Positions 57,792 to 64,000 of a stretch of 64,000 nucleotides of DNA are shown here, piece by piece (position 1 is the first letter of the stretch; each line of letters begins with the position of its first letter). A program made the position numbers and the translations under genes. The notes under the pieces are model-generated. The model saw nothing but the letters and a program-made list of their open reading frames with translations, searched no databases and had not been told where the DNA came from. The DNA is from Xenorhabdus griffiniae (GTDB lineage: Bacteria; Pseudomonadota; Gammaproteobacteria; Enterobacterales; Enterobacteriaceae), in the NCBI RefSeq assembly GCF_037265215.1, contig NZ_CP147737.1, positions 1,426,001-1,490,000 on the forward strand, read 5' to 3'.

Positions 57792-58193
57792 ATGACTTTA
57801 CCTGTCAGTTATTCTAAAAATAGGTTGTTAAAGCGCTTTTCTGCATTAGGGCCGTATGTACGTGAATTAAAGTGCCAAAATGGTTATTTTTTCTTTGACT
57901 GTTTAGCTGTTTGTGTCAGTGCCAAAGTAGCGCCAGAAAAACGCGAATTTTGGGGATGGTGGTTGGAGTTAGAAGAGCAGGATCAAGGTTTTGTTTATAA
58001 CTATCAGATAGGCTTATTCGATAAACAGGGTGAATGGCGTGTCATGAAGATCAAAAAAAAAGCCGATCTTGAGTACCTTGAATCAATGCTACAGGCATTT
58101 CACAAACGTTTGGTTGATTCTTGTGAAACGCTCAAACTCACATTGATCCCATCTGAAAACACCGTCACCCTGCAGACGCAATTGATAGCGTAA
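57792..58193 (+). CDS. crl: Crl, sigma-S holoenzyme assembly factor
   Basis: A 133-residue protein that binds sigma-S and promotes its joining to RNA polymerase. Family features are LPVSYSKNRLLKRFSALGPY at the N-terminus and FWGWWLELE near residue 55. An AGGAG lies 7 bases before the ATG. Same place as in E. coli between frsA and proB, without phoE. Confidence 0.95.
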   Translation: MTLPVSYSKNRLLKRFSALGPYVRELKCQNGYFFFDCLAVCVSAKVAPEKREFWGWWLELEEQDQGFVYNYQIGLFDKQGEWRVMKIKKKADLEYLESMLQAFHKRLVDSCETLKLTLIPSENTVTLQTQLIA

Positions 58194-58303
58194 TTTGTTT
58201 TTAACCTGCTTTTGCTAAATTTTGCGTTATGTCAGTTGGCATAACGCCTCTCTCCTGTTAAAACTGAGCACTGTTTTTTCAAATTAACTGTAATGGCAGA
58301 AAT

Positions 58304-59410
58304 ATGATGAATGGCAGCCAAACATTGGTTGTGAAACTGGGGACGAGTGTATTGACCGGTGGCTCTCGTCGTTTGAATCGTGCCCATATTGTGGAACTGG
58401 TTCGTCAATGTGCTAAACAGCATGAAAAAGGTCACCGCATTATCATTGTGACTTCTGGTGCGATTGCCGCTGGACGTGAACATTTAGGATATCCTGATCT
58501 TCCAGCAACTATTGCTTCAAAACAATTGCTGGCAGCTGTTGGGCAAAGTCGCCTGATCCAATTGTGGGAACAGCTTTTCTCTATTTATGGTATTCACGTC
58601 GGGCAAATGCTCTTGACCCGTGCAGATTTGGAAGATCGTGAGCGCTTCTTAAACGCAAGGGATACCCTTCAGGCTTTGCTTGATAATCACATCGTTCCCA
58701 TTATTAATGAAAATGATGCTGTTGCGACAGCAGAGATTAAAGTGGGTGACAATGATAACCTTTCTGCACTGGCTGCTATTTTGGGAAGTGCAGATAAGCT
58801 GTTGCTTCTGACAGATATAGCAGGGCTTTATACCGCAGATCCTCGTAGTAACCCTGATGCAACCTTGATCCCTGAAGTGTATGACATTAGTGATGAACTG
58901 AAAATGATGGCAGGGGACAGCGTTTCGGGGTTAGGCACGGGGGGAATGGCAACAAAACTTCAGGCGGCAGGTGTAGCTGGACGTGCTGGCATTGATGTCA
59001 TTATTGCCGCGGGTAATAGGCCGGATGTGATTGCTGATGTAATCTCAGGGAAATCGGTTGGAACACGTTTTCATGGCCTGGCTAGCCCAATGGAAAACCG
59101 TAAACGTTGGATTTTTGGGGCACCTCCGGCAGGGGAAATTATTGTCGATCATGGTGCAGAAGCGGCGATTATAGGGAAAGGTAGTTCGTTGCTACCAAAA
59201 GGGATCAAAAACGTTAAAGGTGATTTTTCCCGCGGTGAGGTTATTTGCATCCGTAGCTTATCGGGTAAAGATTTGGCTCATGGTGTTTGCCGTTACAACA
59301 GTGATGCACTACGCCTGATAGCAGGCCATCATTCACAGCAAATTAGCCAGATATTAGGTTATGAATATGGCGCAGTTGCGGTTCACCGTGATGATTTGAT
59401 CGTAATTTAA
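58304..59410 (+). CDS. proB: Glutamate 5-kinase
   Basis: A 368-residue kinase, first step of proline synthesis. The amino acid kinase domain has [24 protein letters not shown] and [11 protein letters not shown]; a C-terminal PUA domain ([12 protein letters not shown]...) spans about residues 275-350. Length as in E. coli (367). In tandem with proA. Confidence 0.97.
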   Translation: MMNGSQTLVVKLGTSVLTGGSRRLNRAHIVELVRQCAKQHEKGHRIIIVTSGAIAAGREHLGYPDLPATIASKQLLAAVGQSRLIQLWEQLFSIYGIHVGQMLLTRADLEDRERFLNARDTLQALLDNHIVPIINENDAVATAEIKVGDNDNLSALAAILGSADKLLLLTDIAGLYTADPRSNPDATLIPEVYDISDELKMMAGDSVSGLGTGGMATKLQAAGVAGRAGIDVIIAAGNRPDVIADVISGKSVGTRFHGLASPMENRKRWIFGAPPAGEIIVDHGAEAAIIGKGSSLLPKGIKNVKGDFSRGEVICIRSLSGKDLAHGVCRYNSDALRLIAGHHSQQISQILGYEYGAVAVHRDDLIVI

Positions 59411-59439
59411 TGAATTGATCGTGAATTAAGGATTTCACC

Positions 59440-60693
59440 ATGCTAGAGCAGATGGGAAAAGCAGCCAAAGCCGCATCGTGGCAATTGGCACAATTGAGTA
59501 CCAGTCAGAAAAACCAAGCGTTGAATCACATTGCTGATTTGTTGGAGACGGAGATTGAAGTGATTCTTGCTGCTAACCAGCAAGATGTGAAGCAAGCCCA
59601 CGAACAGGGAATGAGTGCAGCACTACTCGATCGGTTATTACTGACACCTGAACGGCTGAATGCCATTGCCAATGATGTGCGCCAAGTCTGCCGTTTGGCT
59701 GATCCTGTCGGGCAAGTTATTGACGGGCAATTATTGGATAATGGATTGCAATTGAGCCGTCGCCGAGTTCCGTTGGGCGTGATTGGCGTGATATATGAAG
59801 CCCGGCCCAATGTCACTATTGATGTGGCATCGTTATGTCTGAAAACCGGTAATGCAGTGATATTGCGTGGGGGTAAAGAGACTCACCACACTAATCAAGC
59901 GATGGTTAAGGTTATCCAGCAGGCATTGGAACAAAGTGGATTGCCGGCCGCCGCGGTTCAGGCTATCAATAAACCTGATCGTGAGTTGGTGGCTGAATTG
60001 CTGAAAATGGATCGTTATGTCGATATGCTGATCCCAAGAGGCGGTGCGGGGTTACATAAATTGTGCCGGGAGCAATCGACAATCCCTGTAATTACTGGCG
60101 GTATTGGTGTTTGTCATACATTTGTGGATGAAACCATCAATATCGAAAAAGCGTTGGAAATCATTACTAATGCGAAAGTCCAGCGTCCAAGCGCTTGTAA
60201 TTCACTGGAAACATTATTGGTGCATGAAAAAATAGCAGCCGATTTCTTGCCAGTTTTGAGTATCAAAATGAAAGAGCAGGGCGTGACATTACACGCTAGC
60301 AAATCAGCGATGACATTGCTGAAAGATGGCCCTGCAACTGTCGTTGAAGTGGCAGAGGAAGATTACTGTGATGAATGGTTATCTTTAGATATGAATGTGG
60401 ACATTGTCAGTGATATCGATCTGGCTATTGAGCATATTCGTACTTATGGTACAGCCCATTCTGATGCGATATTGACGGAATCTTTGCAACAGGCTGAGTA
60501 CTTTGTGCGCCATGTGGATTCAGCTGCGGTATATGTGAATGCCAGCACGCGTTTTACTGATGGTGGACAATTTGGTTTGGGAGCGGAAGTGGCTGTCAGT
60601 ACCCAGAAATTACACTCCCGTGGCCCAATGGGGCTTGATGCACTGACAACATATAAGTGGATTGGTTATGGTGATTATTTACCGCGGAGTTGA
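59440..60693 (+). CDS. proA: Gamma-glutamyl phosphate reductase
   Basis: A 417-residue NADPH-dependent reductase, second step of proline synthesis. The Cys nucleophile is in [15 protein letters not shown], and [21 protein letters not shown] and [19 protein letters not shown] fit the family. 29 bases after proB, forming a complex with it. Its C-terminal thrW tRNA, present in E. coli, is absent. Confidence 0.97.
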   Translation: MLEQMGKAAKAASWQLAQLSTSQKNQALNHIADLLETEIEVILAANQQDVKQAHEQGMSAALLDRLLLTPERLNAIANDVRQVCRLADPVGQVIDGQLLDNGLQLSRRRVPLGVIGVIYEARPNVTIDVASLCLKTGNAVILRGGKETHHTNQAMVKVIQQALEQSGLPAAAVQAINKPDRELVAELLKMDRYVDMLIPRGGAGLHKLCREQSTIPVITGGIGVCHTFVDETINIEKALEIITNAKVQRPSACNSLETLLVHEKIAADFLPVLSIKMKEQGVTLHASKSAMTLLKDGPATVVEVAEEDYCDEWLSLDMNVDIVSDIDLAIEHIRTYGTAHSDAILTESLQQAEYFVRHVDSAAVYVNASTRFTDGGQFGLGAEVAVSTQKLHSRGPMGLDALTTYKWIGYGDYLPRS

Positions 60694-60733
60694 CCATCTC
60701 TTATTTTGATTAGACTTTATTGAACTATGTTGG

Positions 60734-60764
60734 GTCACACTTAATTCTAAGTGTGACTTTTTGA
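60734..60764 (+). terminator. Terminator of proBA
   Basis: GTCACACTTA (60734-60743) pairs with TAAGTGTGAC (60748-60757) around ATTC, followed by five T. Confidence 0.9.
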
Positions 60765-60858
60765 ACCATTAAAAATGCTTTTTTACATAGTGTAATCGTT
60801 TGGTTTCTAAACGTTATGTTTAGGTTTAATTTTATAGACTCTTCGGGGAAACAATGAA

Positions 60859-61389
60859 ATGAAAAAAACGCTATTCATCGTAGGTGCACGGGGTGCAGGA
60901 AAGACAACAATAGGTAAGTTACTGTCTGATGCGCTGTCGTATAAATTTATTGACACCGATGAAAGTATTCAGACCATGAATAAAATGACGATAGCCGATC
61001 TTGTTGAACAATATGGCTGGGAACATTTTAGAAAATTAGAAAGCCAAACGTTGAAAACGGTTAGCCAGAATGAACATGTCATTTCAACAGGTGGCGGAAT
61101 GGTGTTGTCGCTTGAGAATCGCCAATATATGCAACACAATGGTATTGTTATTTATTTACAGGCAACGGCAAGCGTTTTGAGTAATCGATTATCTCTCAAT
61201 CCAGAAAATACGCAACGTCCTAGTCTAACAGGGAAATCTATCATAGAAGAAATGGAAGGAATATTGGTTGAAAGAGAGCCATTATACCAGGAGTGTGCCC
61301 ATTTTATTGTCGATGCCAATCTTGCAACAGAAGAGATCGTATCTCACATTAAGTCTTACATTCTAAACCAGAAAAATAAATTAATTTGA
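60859..61389 (+). CDS. aroL: Shikimate kinase II (AroL)
   Basis: A 176-residue P-loop kinase for the chorismate pathway. Walker A VGARGAGKTTIG, shikimate-binding DTDESIQ, STGGGMVL, and lid region RPSLTGKSI. Closer to AroL than AroK in the LTGKxxxEE segment and N-terminal length. A TyrR box is not obvious upstream. Confidence 0.93.
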   Translation: MKKTLFIVGARGAGKTTIGKLLSDALSYKFIDTDESIQTMNKMTIADLVEQYGWEHFRKLESQTLKTVSQNEHVISTGGGMVLSLENRQYMQHNGIVIYLQATASVLSNRLSLNPENTQRPSLTGKSIIEEMEGILVEREPLYQECAHFIVDANLATEEIVSHIKSYILNQKNKLI

Positions 61390-61503
61390 TGGATAAAGGC
61401 ATTTAAGTGTATTTTTTAGGGAAGCTTTATATAACAAATTGCCCGTATAACTTATAGTATCACCCTATTTACTCACTTTAATTTTATTAATTATATTTGA
61501 GAT

Positions 61504-63660
61504 ATGGACATGCTCTTAAATTTTATTCGGTTACTTGTTCGTGTACTCTTTAGGATTACAATCGAAGGTGATACCAAACAGTTACAACAATACCCTAAAT
61601 GCATTATTACTCCCAACCATATTTCGTTTCTGGATGGTCTGTTAATTGGGTTATTCCTGCCAATAAAGCCTGTATTTGCTATTTATTCTAATATTGCAAC
61701 CCGCAGTTTTTTCAAATTTATCAAGCCTTATGCAGATATTGTACCTTTAGATCCTACTAACTCAATGGCAGTTAGGACATTGGTTAAAGAAGTGGACAAA
61801 GGGCGTCCGATTGTGATTTTTCCTGAAGGAAGGATCACTGTAACAGGCTCCCTTATGAAAATTTATGATGGTGCCGCTTTTATTGCCGCAAAATCAGGTG
61901 CGAAAGAAATACCAATCCGAATTGATGGTGCAGAGCAAACGGTTTTTGGTCGGTTAAAAGGAATTATGAAATTGCATTGGTTCCCGAAAATCACTCTCAA
62001 GATTTTACCTGCCATTGACCTGCCAATGCCTGATGCACCCGATTCAGCAACATGTCGTCGTTTGGTAGGAGAACACCTCCATGCCATTATGATGGAAGTG
62101 AGAATGCAGACGCGCCCAAAGGAGACGTTATTCAATGCTTACCTTACTGCGCAAAAACGTTTTGGCCGTTTTAAGCCCTGCATTGAAGATGTGAACTTTA
62201 AAGAAGATAGCTATCATTCATTACTGAAAAAAATATTGAGTATCAGTCGGAGCTTAGAACACTTTACACAAGAAGGTGAGCGAATTGGTCTGCTGTTTCC
62301 AAATGCAACTGTGATGGCAGCTGCCGTATATGGTGCTTCGTTAAAAGGACGGGTGCCAGCCCTTTTGAATTATATGGCAGGAAGCCGTGGCATTAAACTT
62401 GCTATGCAAGCGGCATCCATTAAAACTATTGTAACCTCCCGCCAATTCCTGGAAAACGAGCAGTTAGCTCATCTACCAGAACAAGTAACCGAAGCTAATT
62501 GGGTATATCTCGAAGATTTAAAGGGCATGCTCACGCCGGAAGATAAATTTTGGATATTGTGGTATTTGATTTTCCCTTCCAAAGCTATTTTTGCTGCGCA
62601 AAAACCGGATGATGATGCATTGATCCTGTTTACGTCAGGCTCAGAAGGTGTACCCAAAGGCGTTGTTCATAGCCATACCAGTTTGTTGGCAAACGTTGAG
62701 CAGATAAAAACAATCGCTGATTTTACTCCACTAGATCGTTTTATGTCTTCTTTACCTCTATTCCATGCTTTTGGTCTAACAATGGGTCTATTTACTCCAT
62801 TAATGACAGGTAGTCGGGTATTCCTTTATCCAAACCCTTTGCACTATCGTGTTGTGCCTGAATTGGTCTATGATCAAAATTGTACTGTGTTGTTCGCAAC
62901 GTCAACTTTCTTGGGGAATTATGCTCGTTTTGCCCACCCTTATGATTTTGCCCGTCTGCGTTATGTCGTGGCTGGGGGTGAGAAACTGTCAGAAAACACG
63001 AAGCGAATTTGGCAAGATAAATTTGGTATCCGTATCTTAGAAGGTTATGGGATAACGGAATGTGCATCGATAGTTGCAATCAACGTACCGATGGCGGCAA
63101 AAGCAGGAACAGTTGGGCGGATTTTACCAGGTATGGAAGCGCGCTTGCTGCCTATACAGGGTATTGAGAGAGGGGGGCGGTTACAGCTACGCGGGCCAAA
63201 TGTTATGAAAGGATATCTGCGAGTTGAAGCGCCTGATCGTTTAGAGCCACCCGCTGCGAAAGACTCAGAAGGAAATAATCAAATTGGTTGGTATGATACC
63301 GGAGATATTGTTTCTATTGATGAAGAGGGTTTCTGTACGATCAAAGGACGTGTGAAACGATTTGCCAAACTTGCAGGGGAAATGGTTTCTCTCGACGCGG
63401 TAGAACAAATCGCTTCTCATGTTTCTACTGATGGGCTACATGCGGCTATAACCAGAAGTGATCGAAGCAAAGGTGAAGCACTGGTATTGTTCACTACAGA
63501 TGCGAATCTAAATAGAAACAGAATGCTAGGAGTGGCACGTGAAATGGGTATGCCTGAGTTGTCGGTTCCACGAGATATTCGTTATGTGAAGCAACTTCCT
63601 TTGCTCGGCTGTGGCAAACCGGATTTTGTCACCCTAAGAGAAATGGCCGAACAGGAGTAA
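61504..63660 (+). CDS. aas: Bifunctional 2-acylglycerophosphoethanolamine acyltransferase / acyl-ACP synthetase
   Basis: A 718-residue inner-membrane protein. The N-terminal acyltransferase domain has NHISFLDG (HxxxxD, near residue 38) and FPEGRI; the C-terminal ANL synthetase domain has [13 protein letters not shown] (AMP-binding), [11 protein letters not shown] and [14 protein letters not shown]. It regenerates phosphatidylethanolamine from lyso-PE imported by LplT. Length like E. coli Aas (719). Next gene 4 bases on. Confidence 0.96.
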   Translation: MDMLLNFIRLLVRVLFRITIEGDTKQLQQYPKCIITPNHISFLDGLLIGLFLPIKPVFAIYSNIATRSFFKFIKPYADIVPLDPTNSMAVRTLVKEVDKGRPIVIFPEGRITVTGSLMKIYDGAAFIAAKSGAKEIPIRIDGAEQTVFGRLKGIMKLHWFPKITLKILPAIDLPMPDAPDSATCRRLVGEHLHAIMMEVRMQTRPKETLFNAYLTAQKRFGRFKPCIEDVNFKEDSYHSLLKKILSISRSLEHFTQEGERIGLLFPNATVMAAAVYGASLKGRVPALLNYMAGSRGIKLAMQAASIKTIVTSRQFLENEQLAHLPEQVTEANWVYLEDLKGMLTPEDKFWILWYLIFPSKAIFAAQKPDDDALILFTSGSEGVPKGVVHSHTSLLANVEQIKTIADFTPLDRFMSSLPLFHAFGLTMGLFTPLMTGSRVFLYPNPLHYRVVPELVYDQNCTVLFATSTFLGNYARFAHPYDFARLRYVVAGGEKLSENTKRIWQDKFGIRILEGYGITECASIVAINVPMAAKAGTVGRILPGMEARLLPIQGIERGGRLQLRGPNVMKGYLRVEAPDRLEPPAAKDSEGNNQIGWYDTGDIVSIDEEGFCTIKGRVKRFAKLAGEMVSLDAVEQIASHVSTDGLHAAITRSDRSKGEALVLFTTDANLNRNRMLGVAREMGMPELSVPRDIRYVKQLPLLGCGKPDFVTLREMAEQE

Positions 63661-63664
63661 GGAA

Positions 63665-64000
63665 ATGGAGACACAACCGCTACTGAACCGTGGAATGAAA
63701 GCAGTATTGCTGTCACAATTTCTTTCTGCTTTTGCTGATAATGCGCTGTTCTTTGCCATCTTAGCCCAATTAAAGGCAGAATCTTACCCTGAATGGAGTT
63801 GGCCAGCACTACAAATTGTTTTTGTTCTGGCTTATATCATACTTGCCCCTTTTGTCGGGCAAATTGCTGATCGGTTTTCAAAAGGGCGTGTCATGCTCTT
63901 TTCTAATGGCGTCAAATTGCTTGGGGCTATCAGCATCTGTATCGATATAAATCCTTTTCTGGGATATACCTTAGTGGGAATTGGGGCAGCGGCCTATTCT
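63665..64000 (+). CDS. lplT: Lysophospholipid transporter LplT (partial, 3' end outside)
   Basis: The first 112 residues of a major-facilitator transporter that flips lysophospholipids inward for Aas. [38 protein letters not shown] and [17 protein letters not shown] match E. coli LplT. The gene runs off the right edge. Same strand and 4 bases after aas, as in E. coli. Confidence 0.95.
   Translation, partial: METQPLLNRGMKAVLLSQFLSAFADNALFFAILAQLKAESYPEWSWPALQIVFVLAYIILAPFVGQIADRFSKGRVMLFSNGVKLLGAISICIDINPFLGYTLVGIGAAAYS

Noticed and set aside
60780..60858. TyrR box upstream of aroL
   Set aside because: No TGTAAA-N6-TTTACA pair with fewer than several mismatches is visible.

Overview
The window is a stretch of an enterobacterial chromosome. 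Gene content and order (mltC-yggX-mutY, trmB-yggL-glsB-yggN, hemW-rdgB-yggT-proC-yggS, ruvX-yqgE-gshB-rsmE, fadE-gmhA-yafJ, nqrABCDEF-apbE-nqrM, dinB-pepD-gpt-frsA-crl-proBA, aas-lplT) match the Enterobacterales. The Na+-NQR operon, the E. coli-like blocks joined in a different order, and AT-rich intergenic MITE-like repeats point to the Morganellaceae (Xenorhabdus/Photorhabdus/Proteus group). That placement is inference.

Layout. 1-4885 is the right end of an integrated element, GC-richer than the rest: a CbtA-like toxin, a DUF1281-type plasmid/ICE protein, a methyltransferase-like protein, a TraI_2/MobH-related protein that has lost its HD-type residues, and a tyrosine recombinase. It abuts the 3' end of a tRNA-Phe gene (4886-4961), which corresponds to the classical pheV island site next to mltC. 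5.1-24.5 kb is mostly core: cell-wall, DNA repair, tRNA/rRNA modification, proline and glutathione genes. It is interrupted by an accessory block at 11.1-16.7 kb (siderophore-type binding protein, PEBP protein, Sua5/YciO-like protein, LysR regulator with a second leuCD-like dehydratase).

24.6-28.1 kb is another accessory patch: a MITE-like repeat, an orphan short prepilin peptidase, an unusual 300-nt array of five hairpin repeats enclosed by an inverted repeat (best read as a minus-strand structured RNA), a periplasmic MBL-fold protein lacking the usual metal-binding His residues, and a LysR regulator. 28.0-34.5 kb holds lysR/lysA, fadE with a FadR-like operator, gmhA and yafJ. 35.1-42.3 kb is the complete Na+-NQR operon with its flavinylation (apbE) and maturation (nqrM) genes. 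42.4-46.8 kb is iron/heme and envelope accessory material (ECF sigma, TonB receptor with Fur-like boxes, coiled-coil lipoprotein, repeats, GNAT). 46.9-52.9 kb is the bet choline-to-glycine-betaine locus with a recognisable BetI operator. 53.1-64 kb returns to core genes: SOS-regulated dinB, a frameshifted pepD, gpt, frsA, crl, proBA, aroL, aas and a partial lplT running off the right edge.

The most novel-looking item is the five-hairpin array at 25446-25747. The strands of its repeats, compensatory base changes, a matching promoter and a U-tract all agree on a minus-strand non-coding RNA, and I recognise no known family. Secondary items are the degenerate relaxase-like gene beside the integrase, the His-less MBL protein, the ECF sigma gene placed after a TonB receptor with no FecR, and the pepD frameshift.
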